64,000 nucleotides of DNA, from positions 1 through 64,000 of the forward strand of contig QPMI01000109.1 in NCBI GenBank assembly GCA_004431415.1. The letters are read 5' to 3'. This stretch comes from Cyanophora paradoxa (lineage: Eukaryota > Glaucocystophyceae > Cyanophorales > Cyanophoraceae). A model generated the notes under the pieces. That model made no database searches, was not told the origin of the DNA, and was given only the letters and a program-made list of their open reading frames with translations. Of this stretch, positions 32,901 through 44,300 are shown in pieces (position 1 is the first letter of the stretch; the number at the start of each line of letters is the position of its first letter). Position numbers and translations under genes: made by a program.

Positions 32901-34984
32901 CGTTGTTGTAGTATCTGATGCGATCCGTGCACGTGTGAGGCGGGCGCGAAGACTAGAAGTGATTTTGGGGAGGATTTGCAATTGCCGGCGCACGGGAGGT
33001 AGAAGATGATTGACCCGACGAGGAAGAAGCTGCGAGGGTGCTTTCAGAGGCGGGCTGGGAGCGCCCCTCTTGCTACTGCCTGCTGAACGGAGCTCGCCTG
33101 GAGATGCCGGCGGCGATGGCGAGGAGGCTGGGGTAGGAAGAGGCGGCGACGGAGACGGCGACGAGGAGCGCGCGGGCGACGGTGCCGTACAGGGACTCGT
33201 ACGACGTGGCGGAGGAGGTCGCGTGCGTCGCCGACGGGTCCGTGTCCGCGTCCACCAGCGAGAGCTGCGCGCCGTCGGCGAGGGGCGCGCGCGTGAGCCG
33301 AGGGAATGGAGGGCGGGAGGAGAGAAGCGGAGAAGGCCGCGCTCTGCGCACGGCGAAGGCGAAGATGCAGACGAGGGCGGAGGTGAGGAGTGCAACGACT
33401 GCAACCCCCGCGTTGGGGACGCCTGCGCGCGCGATGCTTCTTCAACTGCAGCAGAGCGTGCCGTTGAGCTTCGGAACGGATTCGCGTGTGCGCACCCCAG
33501 CACGAGGTCTGCAGTTGGAAGTGAGGCGGCGCCGAAAATTCTTCTTAGAAGGCGCTCAGGGAGGGCAGGAGAGGGTGCCAGAACAATCGCACGTCGGGAT
33601 ACGTGGTGAGTTTGAACCGTTGCGCCCCCGAGCTCTCCACATAGAAGCAGTCGAGGGAAATGAAGAGAACCCCGAGGGACGACAAGTAAAGGCTGCGCCA
33701 AGGTTTCTCCAATGCCCCGCTCGAGATCGCAAAAGCCTCGCAGCTCTAGATTACCTGCTAAAAAACAAGGACTGCACAAAAAGAAAAGAGAGCGAGCGAA
33801 ATTAGATATCGATGTTGATGGTGTATTCGTGCAAGCCGCGGCCTGCAGACGCACCACGACGAGCTTCAGCAGCTTAATTGGCCTGCAGCGAGTTTTTGTT
33901 TCAGTCAGAGAAATCAAAAGTGCAGCCGTTTAAGCAGAGGAGCGGAGTGTGCGTGAAAACTCGCCAGAGCTGATTGAACTGTGGGCCAGGCGGGATCACC
34001 CTCACTATCAGAGACGAGAAACGACAGAGGGGATGGGGGAGGCGGGTGAGCGCGTGCGGCAGACCTGGTTGGTGCGGAAGCTGTGGAGGACCCACATGGC
34101 ATCGAAGATGGAGAGGACAGTGAGAGCGACGACGACGCCGAACACGGCGGTGTACGTCGCGTAGCCCGACATCGCGAGGAACTGGCGGGGGACAGCCGCG
34201 AAGACGATCTGTACATTTGGCGAGCGCGATCATGAGGGCAGCCGGTCAAGCGCTGGGGTACATAGAGGCCCTTACATCGAATGTCGAGTTGAGCCACTCG
34301 AACTGGACCTGCGCAGTGCTCAACGGGAACGAAATCCGCACTCTCTTTCGCTTTGGCTCGAGCGCTCGTATACGTACCCAGTTGTAGCGCTTTGTGTCCT
34401 GCGCAGAGCCGCAATTAGCTGTAGATATCGATGACACAAATGGAAGCGCGCCGGCGCCTAGCTAACGAAGCGCCGCGTGGCTCAAAAAATATCAGAACAG
34501 CGGCACGAACGCACAGCGACGAAAGCAATCATTTGAAGATAGTCAAGGCTGTTGGGCCCGGGCCCGGGACCGATCAGCCATTGAAGATCGAAGTACGCTA
34601 CTACGCGTGCACGTGGCGGTCGCAAGGTATGGTCCGTATAGAACCTCGCCCGCAGCCATGAGGCGGGCAGGTACTTACAGAATGGACAATATGTCGAGCC
34701 ACCGGAAACCTTTGCTCTTTTTGTCTCCGCCGCGGCTGTGCATGACGAAGAGAACCCTACGGGCGTGCGCATGCATATGCTCGTGAGCGGCGCGCACGGC
34801 GTGAGAAGAGGGTAGGGCCCAGGACTCGAGCTCACGCGAAGAAGCTCTGCTCAACACTCTGCTGGGAGAGTCCCCCGCTCTTGCCGGCGCCCCCGCGCTT
34901 CTCAGAGCTGACGGCGGAAGCGGCATCGCCGCCGCGCCCAACATCGACATCCACATGCATGTCGGTCGAGTGCGCGACTGACAT
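23974..34984 (-). CDS. Gene A: Tmc-like multi-pass membrane protein with PAS modules
   Basis: The coding sequence is in many short exons on the minus strand. Exon 1 (34984-34836) starts MSVAHSTDMHVDVDVGRGGD; exon 2 (34756-34679) ends GFRWLDILSIL. Membrane segments follow, for example YTAVFGVVVALTVLSIFDAM (about 34,130), SLGVLFISLDCFYVES (about 33,640) and SFFLVGSIIFYLP (about 33,010). A TPR-like part (LLRAYGSFVESVKNDPAAAE, about 31,410) precedes four PAS-like modules (31.3-28.9 kb). A second membrane half with coiled loops ends RDETRRTHHMLQLIPDEILD and VDRHMSELGD, stop at 23974. This order matches the Tmc/TmcB PAS membrane proteins known from Dictyostelium and algae, whose signal is poorly understood. 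It is a paralogue of gene B, head to head. Exon borders are read by eye. Confidence 0.7.
28897..31320 (-). other. PAS-like module block of gene A
   Basis: Successive exons give GDASIDHSVDAVIVA (about 31,280), KKAELIGKRV (about 31,030), PSPFKEVHASYLQSY (about 30,890), VVGKATFVGSIRPLDNSIPM and GRILGCNERGRLLFDRTTED (30,660-30,480), and the last module VFVTIDQRGVVQSVRGPVQE, LMPPEVAEQHDEYLARYLAD (29,200-28,960). The 'lmP.....hd.yl..y' and 'GN/GCNera...fg...ee' patterns are hallmarks of PAS folds that sense ligands, light or redox through a bound cofactor. No cofactor-binding residue typical of LOV (NCRFL) is seen, so the ligand is unknown. Confidence 0.7.
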
Positions 34985-37900
34985 CCTGCTAGATCAGCTG
35001 CAGAGAGGCGCGAGCTACAGATCCAGCTTCGAAGGCGCGAGCTGCCGGCTTGCGCCCCAGCTATAGCTAGCTATGTATACACTGTCGTACTGCTGCGCCC
35101 GGCTGGTCTCGCAATCGGCTTAGCGCTGATTATGCCGATCACGATAGCTATAGGCTGAAGAGCCGCAGCCTGGCAGCCTGAGCCCTGATCATGATCATGG
35201 CAATCTCCTGGGGCCATGCATATGCATATGGATCACCCGCGGCCGGTTGGAGACCGGGGATCGAACGCGTACGTACACGTAGCGGACCGTCTGACGTCGA
35301 CGCTGAGCAGGTGCGGTTTAAAGAGCGGCCGCGGGCGTCGACCGTCGGACGTCAACGTTATTGATGCCCCCTTGACATTGCAATTGCCTCCGGCCCAGCG
35401 CCGTTCCGGCAATTCCGAGTTCGGCCGCAGCCGCCCTAGGCCTAGGCCTCCAACTGCAGACAACGTTGATCTCAGACCTCCAACTGCAGACAACGGGAAT
35501 ACTGATGCTATATATAGCTATAGCTAGCTTAAGGTTAGTAAGATGCTACCGCGTGCCGGTCCTTTCAAGTTTGCAGGGACCTACTAGCCTAGTAGCGGCT
35601 AAGTAGCCTAGTAGGCTAGGGCGCGCTAGCGCTGTAGGCTGTAGCTACTACTACTATATTAGCTAGTCGCTGGCATATGCTGCGAATCCTGCGTTGATGC
35701 TGTGTGCATAATGCATGTACAAGCTCGCCAAAGATATATATATCGATGCGCCGGCGAGGCTTCTTAGGGAATCTTAGCCGCTCAGCGGCTGTCACGCCGG
35801 CTGATCATGAGCAGCGCGCCGGCTTCCGAAGTTCTGCTACGTACTGGCCCAGTACTAGTACCGTACTAGTGGTAGCGCTGTTAGCCTAGTACTACGGTAG
35901 CCTGCTAGCCTAGTACTAGCCTAGTAGGCTAGTAGTGGTGGTACCGTACTACGGTAGTACTGTGGTACAGTGCCGCAGTGCCACTGGTACTACTACCGTA
36001 CTAGCTATAGCTAGTCTAGCGGCTCTAGCCATATATATAGCTATATAGCTACCGTAAAACACAATATTAATTCGCACGATATTAGTTCGTTTCTCGACCC
36101 GGACCCCAACCATAGTAATTAGTTCGGTCTCAAATTAGTGCGTTTATTCGTTTCCAGTGTATGGGGCGGGGGGTACACGCTGTACCCCAACAGCATTTTC
36201 TTAGCGTCCTGTTTTTAGTGCGGTCTCAAATTAGTGCGTTTTCACGGCAAAAAACGCACTAATTTGGTGCCGAACTAATTTTATGCGCGAACTAATATTC
36301 TGTACATGTCTTACGGTAGTACTAGCCGCTCGAGCCGCTTTTCGGGCTGGCTAGGCTTGGCTCGAGCCGGCCTGGGACCCCGCTAGCCGCAAGCCTAGTG
36401 CAGAGTCAGGTAGACCGTAGACCGTATACGTATACGGCCCCGGCGGTATACCGAATATACTATGATACCGGTACCGTAGTACGTACTACCGTGTAACAGG
36501 AAAATACCAGATCGGAAATTAGTGGATCGTAAAACTTCGCCCTCCCACAATGGGGTGGCTTAGCGTGCCCGTATTATGAAGTCCCCAAATTATGTCGTTT
36601 TGTCGAGTTTTAGGCGACATAATTTCGGGACGACATAATAAAGTACAGACGTTAATATTCTGCATTACGGTATATATATATACAGACTAGCTCTCCACAT
36701 TCTATTCAGCATTCATGATCAGTGGCATCATGCACTGCCATCACTGCCATGGCCATGGTTGGTCCGCTGGTCGCTCAAAAATTAAGAGCTCATGCATGAT
36801 CAAACGTTAAATTTTAAGGTTAATTGACGGATATCCCGGCCCATTATTCCCGGCCCCGAATCCCGGGGCCCGCAGTCCGATCGATCGATCCGATCCAATA
36901 TATATTAATCCGGGATCCCGAGACTCCGGGATCCGCGGGCCGGCGCCGCGCCGCGCGCGGCCGCGGCGCGCGGCGACTCGAGCTCCGGCCGCGCGGCCGC
37001 GGCCGGATCCGATCATCGATATCGGATATATATCCCGGATAATATCCGGATCCGATATCGATCCGCGGTATCCGGATGGTCCGGAAATTGACCGGAATCC
37101 GGATCCGGATTCCGGATCGGACGTACTCGATCACTGTGCATTGGAGTCACCGGACCACTCAGGAGCAGTGACGCCGAGTGACTCGCCTGTTCTGGTCCCC
37201 GTCACGGCGTCTGGACCGTCGCCGATCGCGATTCGAGAATCGAGATGGCCTTGCCGCACTGCGGCAGTGCCGCCGAATTCGAAGTTGGGCACTGGCCAGC
37301 CAGGTCTCCCTCTGGCCAGCGGGCCAGCCCAACTTGCTGCCCAAGCCGACGAAGCCTTGCCAGCGGCCCGGGGCTGGCCGCCAGCTTCCAGCGAAAACTT
37401 GGCCGGCCAGCTGGTAACCAGCCTCCAGCTAGGAGCCGAAGACTCGGCTAGGCCAGCTGGCCAGCCGACCAGCCGCAGAGCCCACGTTCTTAAATGAAAT
37501 CGGTGTCTTGGAAACGCTTTTGTAACTGTTTTATTGTGCACATGTACCGGTACAGTTAAGAATATTAGCTGTTGATCTTATCAAGCCACCCCCTCAAGCC
37601 CCACTCCTAGCCCGGAGCCGACCCCCCAGCCAGTGTCGCCGACCGGTTGGTCGCCCGTTAAAGCAGAAAAAGGCTGGCCCGGCTGGTCAACAAATCATCG
37701 GGCGGCTGGGCCAGCCTAAATTTAAAAAGTCCAAAACCAGCCAGCCAGCTGTTCGGCCGGGCCGCTGGCCAGTGAAACGGTAATAGTTACGTTATATATA
37801 ACGTATACGTACGGTTCCGAAGTTTAGCAGTACCGTAGTACGGTACAGTCGGTAGGACTCCGGGACTCGGTACGTATACTACGTTACCGTGGTACCGTCA

Positions 37901-38388
37901 CGGTAGTACTAATTATAAGGTACGTCGCCGGGTCGGCCGGAGACCGTCGGACGTCGACCCGGAAGGGCCGGCGCCGCGCCGGGACCGTCGGACGCGGAGT
38001 CCCCGACGGACTCGGATCGGACCGTCTCCGATCGGATCGTCGGACGTTGACACTGACATTCCGCGACGGTCAACCTGAGCTCCAGATCTACTAGGCTAGA
38101 GCGGAGCTCGGTCATCGGTCCAAATCCGTCACGGCTTAGCAGCGCTTAACTTAGCGGGTGCTTAAAGCTTCGCGACGTTCGCGTACGAACGTTGCGTATA
38201 CGTACTTGGAGTACATTTGGTCCCTCAAGGCCTTGGCTCTAGTTTTGGTAGTACGGCTTTCGAGGATCCGGCGGGCCCGGGGGAAGCAGAACTTCGGTGG
38301 CACTGACCGGAGCCGCTCAGCCGGGACCGGACGCTAGCTACAGCGCCGCGGCGCGGAACCACATCGGGCGGCAGATCGGATCCGGAGG
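34985..38388. other. Bidirectional upstream region, palindrome-rich, no gene
   Basis: This 3.4 kb lies between the divergent start codons of genes A and B. It contains no credible ORF. Long parts are made almost only of short self-complementary words: CTAG/GCTAGC and GTAC/TACCGTA (35.5-36.05 kb), ATCCGGAT/GGCCGG/CGATCGAT (36.83-37.13 kb), and GGCCAGC repeats (37.28-37.48 kb). MITE-like elements are present near 36.06-36.30 kb and possibly 36.49-36.66 kb. Both promoters must be here. Confidence 0.6.
36058..36303. mobile_element. MITE-like element with imperfect terminal inverted repeats
   Basis: The left end acacaatattaattcgcac and the reverse complement of the right end, acagaatattagttcgcgc, match at about 16 of 19 positions. 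The 246-bp body contains a perfect 15-bp hairpin (aaattagtgcgtttt and its complement, about 36,227-36,273) and a second copy of the word ggtctcaaattagtgcg (about 36,127). The flanks taccgta and tacggta are mutually inverted, so the target duplication is ambiguous. No coding capacity exists. Confidence 0.55.
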
Positions 38389-41300
38389 ATGACGGCGGGG
38401 CACGCCTATTCTGTGGACCGAGGCGGCGGCGGCGGCGGACGCGCGCACAGCGTAGTCGAGTCCATCTCGCACATCAGCGGCGGGACGACTCCCAGGCGCA
38501 CGGCCGGCTCAGGAGGGAGCGGCGGTTTCAGCAGGCAGAGCATCGAGGAGGGTGCTTTCCGCGCCGGCCCCCCCCCCCCCTCCTCGAACCCGCGTGTTTG
38601 CGCATGCTCACGATTCGCATGCGCATGCCCACAACCGAACGGCCCTTTTCTGCAGGCTTCTTCGGTGCGATTTTTCATTCTCTGCTCCCGTAACCTCTTT
38701 GGGGCAATTGCAACTCGCTCCCGCTAGCGCTCATGATCAACCCCCCCAAATCCCCTCCAGCCCCGGCTTGTCATCTCCATCTCCGCCCGCGGCCCGCGCA
38801 GCCCCCGCCACCAGATCTAGACATGCCCCCCCCCCCCCCCCCCCCCGCCCCCTCCCGCTCCCTCTTAAGGTCTGCAAGCTACAGCTCAAGCGTATAGCTA
38901 TCCAGTTTCCTCTCCAGTTTCCTCTCGAGATCGACGAGCTGATCTCTCGTGCCTGCTGTGTACGATTCGGTGGTACTTGCAGCTGTCCTCTTCGGTGCGC
39001 GCACTAATGCGATCTTGTCTCCTGAGACCTGACGTGAACCTCGCCCTTCAGTTTTGCACAGCCGAGGAAAAGGCAAGAGCAGGAGCAGTCGCAATCTACT
39101 TTCCATAATACTCGTTCTCATCGGTCCGCCATCTTATCGTGGCTTATTTCCCCCCTTGGTCTTGCAGTTGATCACAAAGCCCTGATCGATGAGGCTTCCG
39201 CCAGATTGGCTACAATTGATGGCGTATGTTGCGGATACGCGGCGTTTCAACTGGCAGCAGTTTGATTGGCTCGAACAGGCATTCAAGGTCATGAATGTGG
39301 TCAAACTGATGAACCCGAATATTGCTAATCGCGGCTCCGGATCCTTTCGCCGACAGGCTGTGCTCTCGCCCGTTCCTCGACAGTTCCTACCCGGCTCCGT
39401 GTTAGCCTCGGCCGCGGCCGGCCGTTCGCTCCCGGCCCTTTGCGACTGCTGACCGAGCGCTTCGAGCAGCTACCCCGCGTACCTCGGATGGTTCGGATTT
39501 GTGTTCGGCCTGACAGGTACGCCCGGCGGGCAGAGAGCGGGACCTGCCTCCGTCTTAGCCGACTGAGCCACGCCGCAGTCGCGCCTGTCCTCGCCGGAGC
39601 ATACGTGTTTCAGTCCTACAGAACGAACCAGGTGCGCATGCATACATGCAAAAGTGGACTCTTCTTAAGAACACCACGTACACGGCACATTTCCATCCGC
39701 CGCTGATTATGAGCGTGTTCCTCTCTTTCCCTCTCCGGCTAGTTTTCTCGCGCGTGGTGCGTAACCCCCCCCCCCCCCCCCCCGGAAATAGATTTGGCGG
39801 CATAGTGGTCGCCCGTGCAGCCAACGCGAGAGGTGTGCAGGCCTGTCCGGCTGCTGAGGTTGACGTGTGCTTTCATTTTTGGCACCTGCTTCATTTCGAC
39901 GCTGGGGATCTTCTGGACGTCGCTCGACTGCTCCTACATCGAGCAGGGCTCCCTCGGCAGGCGCCTCCGACTCTCCCTGTATCCGGAGGTGCGTGTCTTC
40001 TGCCAGCCAAGATCAGTCGACGTCTCCGGATCCTGCGGCGCTCACGCTCCAGAACGGAACAGGTGCAGTGCTGGGGCGTCCCGAACGCGGTGAGGCCGGT
40101 TGCCGGCTCGAAGAAGCGCGCCCTCCTTTTCTCTCTCAAGGGCGGGGCGGGGAGTGCAGATCGTGCAGGTCCTCTCGATTGCGTCCACGCTACTCGTCCT
40201 CCTCCTGGGCCTGGCGGTGCGTCCCCTGGCCCGGCCCCGGCTTCACGCCCCGCACTCTAGATCTGATCGCGCACTTCAAAACTGGCCCTTTTCGACCCAT
40301 CGCCAGAACGCGCTGCTCGAGGGGGACAGCAACCCGCTGTCGCCACACTGTCTCTCGGCAGCGACGCCGTACCACGCCGTGCACGGCCTTGCGGCCCGCG
40401 CGCTCCTGGTCGCCGTCTCCGTCGCTGTCACCTGGATCAACGGAAGCGGGGCCCTCGTCGCCATCGCCACCGTCCTCTGCAGGCGCGCTGCCGCACTGAA
40501 AATTGCGCTTCGTGTTCTTTTGCTAATCAGAATGCAGCCTGTTTCTTCTCGCATCTGTCGTGTTCTACCTGGTTCGTTACTCAAACCCTGCTGCGAGTTT
40601 TTGAGCGTGCCGTTGCGCAAACTCTTCTCCTTCATGCCATGCATATGAGCTTGGGGTTGGGGCGACAGCCGTACTACCACAACTGGGCGAATCAATTCGT
40701 GCGTTCATCTATTGCAGTGCGGCGCGAAAGCAGCAGCGTCGTGGCTCCCTGACTGCCTGCAGCGCGCCGCGGTGTACGGGAGCGTCCTCTGGTGCTCGCT
40801 GTGCGCCCTAGCGCTCTCGTGGACCCCCCAGAAGGAGTGGGCCCAGGCGAGCGCAAAGCGGATTGCCGCCTGCGTGGCGCGCTCTCAGCTTTCGTTCGCT
40901 CAGTTTCGTCGGCGCAGGCGCGCTCCATCACGGTCGCCTTCGTCGTCGGGTTCTTCGTCGTCGCGTACCTCAGCGGCCTGGCCGCCTACGCCCGGTTCCG
41001 CCTGCTGTGCGACCCCGACAGGCTCGTCCTCTTCAACCCGGAGTCCGGCTGGGTCTGGCGCGGCACGCTCCGGCACCCCCACGAGGCCGAGATCGCCACC
41101 CGGTTCGCCGGCCTTTCATTCGAGTCGGCGCGCCAAAGCGGCGTCGAGCCTCCGACCGAGTGCAAACGGCAGGTTCGTGCGGGGGTCGGCAGCGCGGGTC
41201 GAGATGGAGGAGGTGCTGGGCGGGAGCCCCGAGCAGGCGGCGAACGCCCTGGAAGAGGCCCTCGAGCGCGCTGACGCCATTTACCGGGCACGCCTTTTCG

Positions 41301-44300
41301 AACGCTTCCGTTTCGCTGCTCGTTCATGACATCGGCCACGCACGTCGGCGCTCACGTTCGGTCTTTATTTTGCAGGCCGGTCTGCGGCGTTTCCCGAAGA
41401 GCGCAATCGTTCCACTGCAGTGTACGCCATTTCAATCTGAGTGATCATGACCTGTAGAAAAGCAGGTGGTGCTTCGGGTGTTCGAGCCTTCGCGCGGCAG
41501 ATGCTGGCTTCGCGCGGGCGTTCTACAAGGACCCCGCCATGGAGACGACGTACATCGACCGCGCCCGCGCGATGGAGCTCGACTTCCCGGGACGCTCCTT
41601 TATCTTCAGGTGCGCTTCGCTTCCGAAATTTTTTAAAAACGCACTCTCGCGCTTCTTCGGATTCTATGAAATGCATTTTCACGCCTTGCCGTCCACGTGC
41701 ACATGCGCAGGAAGCTGAAGGACCGGGAGAGCGAGACGAACGGCGCCGCAGGGGCCACCATGGACATCGTCAGCTTCGTCGAGGTTCGCGCCCACCTCCG
41801 CCCCAGCGTCGCCTCTGCGCGCCTGCGCGCCTGACGCGCTCGCCATCGCCGCCGCGCAGTTCCAGGAGAAGTTCCGGCTGGCGCGGGAGGGCCACCGGCG
41901 GGCGCTCAAGGCGACGCGCATCTTCTGGACGAGCCTGCTGGAGCGGGACGACGCGGAGGCCCTCTCCAAGGCCAGCGAGGTCTGCCGCTCCATCGACTCC
42001 TTCGAGCAGCAGGGTGCGCTCCGTTCCTGTTTATTGATACTGATCATGAGCTGCAATGGATGCTGACTGCGCGAACTGTATGCAACTCTGGCAGCCGATC
42101 GAAACTACCAAGTCTTGATCGAGAAGTGCGTACTCGAACGCGGTCTAAAGACGCGCGCTGACGGCGGCCGCGGCGGCGGCGGGGCAGGTACCCACGGAGC
42201 ATCCGGCTGCTGCGGGCGTACGGGTCGTTTGTGGAGAGCGTCAAGAACGACCCGGCGGCGGCCGAGTCGTACTACCGCCGCGCCGACGCCGAGGAGGAGG
42301 AGCAGAGCCGCAAGCACGCGTGCGTTGTCCGCATTGACTTGTGCCGTGCAGTGCCATCGATATCTGTCTTTTAGCGGCCGCGGCGGTCCGGCTCACATGG
42401 TCTCGAGCACCGCGCGCAGTGGGGAGGACGGGCAGGTCAACGATGGCGAGGGCTCCATCGACAACACCGTGGACGCCGTCATTGTCATCAGCGCCCTCGG
42501 CGTCATCACGAGCGCGAACGCCGTCGCGTGCCGCATCTTCGGCTACAAGAAGGCGGACCTGATCGGGAAGCGAGTGCGCCGTTAACGTCTGTTCGACGAC
42601 CAGTCTTGTGTACAGGCTGGACTGACGGGCGGGCGCTCTGCGGATCAGGTCGAGTGCTTGATGCCGAGTCCCTTCAGGGACCAGCACCAGAGCTACATCC
42701 AGAACTACCAGCAGAGCTCGGTCAGCCGCATGATCAACATGCCCCGCGAGCTCCCCGCGCAGCACCGCAACGGCGTCATCTTCCCCATTCGTCTGTGCGC
42801 CAGGCGTTTCCGACGACGTCGCTGCCATCGTCGAATCTTAACGCCATACTCTTCGCCTCGATTCCTGCTTCTTACAAAGATGTGTTGCAGCTTCGTGTCT
42901 CGCGTCGACGTGGCGGGACGGCTTACTTTCGTCGGGAGCATCCGGCCGCTAGACAACTCCGTGCGCCTCGCGCGAGTTTTCTCTACCGAAACCAGTTCGC
43001 ATCGACTGCAGCTAACGGCAGGGGTAGGCTCCGATGATCCTCTCGACGGCGGCGGGACGCGTTCTGGGCTGCAACGAGCGCGCGAAGCAGACCTTTGGGA
43101 GGACGGCCGAGGAGATGGCGGCCTGCGACATCAAAGCCCGCCCATCTGCTTTACTTTCCTTTCGTTCCAAAGGCGTTGCCCGTTTAACAGCTGGCGATTT
43201 TCATGCAGGAGCTTGTGAACTCGAGACACTGGCCGCGGATCGGTGACATGCTCAGTGGCGAAATTAGCCAAAGTGCTCTTGGTCTTTTCACTTATCAACG
43301 CGGCCGGCATCAGGATCACCGCGATTGTTCGCAGCGCGCGAGCCCCGCACGGCCACGCTCCAAGTTCCTCCGGTGCTGGTCCCAAACACGACGGCGAGGA
43401 GGCAAAGCACGGAGCGCATCGCGCGGCAGGCGCCAGCGGCGTTGCACAGAAGCGGCGGATCGATGGGCGCCGCCCCGAAGGACGAGGTTCGTTTGCCGCC
43501 GCTGCGGTTGGCGTGTCCGCGTATGTTGAATCCAACTCGCACTCGATACCGATACCGATGGCTGCGCGCGCGAGCAGATGACCGCTCCGCTCGACGCGGT
43601 GATGAAGGACGGGTGCACGCTGGGGACGCAGGCGAGGGTCCTCCGAATGAGCGTGGGAAGCTCCAACGAGACAGTGGTGCGCTCGCGCTCGCGCTCGCCG
43701 CAGCCGATCGCGACTCGCGCTCGTTCCCGTCGTGAAGTATCGCTCTCCCCCGCGCAGGCGGCAGCAGTCTACCTGAAGCCCGTGAACGAGACGCGGGCCG
43801 TCGTAATCGCAGATGCTCAGAGCATCATCAGGAGCGTCAATCGTCAAGTGTGTGAGCTTTGGGGGTACGTTTCTGCGGCGTTCGGCTTTTAGCTTCTGCC
43901 GAGGCCTTCCTGATTTATTTCTATCGCAGATACGAAGCAAACGAGATCTTAGGCAATCGAATCGAGATGCTGAGTGCGTTCACGCTTGCAATTGTATGTG
44001 ATGTAAATCTTAGATGCTAACACGAAGACTCCAGTGCCGCCGCCGTTCGCCCAAATACACTCTCATTTCATGGAGGTGCGATCTTTCACTTCGTCAACGT
44101 TAACCGCTGTAACACGCTTTCGTCGAACTCATGTTCATCGCGTTTGCAGAAGTACATGTCCAAGGCAAAGAGCCGGGTTCTAGATCTGAAGCGCATCGTG
44201 GAAGCTAGGCACAAACAAGGTGCTGTCCATGGCCCGGATCTCTTTTCAACTCCAGCTTCCAAGTTTAACTCGAGCTCCGCTGGGCGGAGCAGGCCACTGC

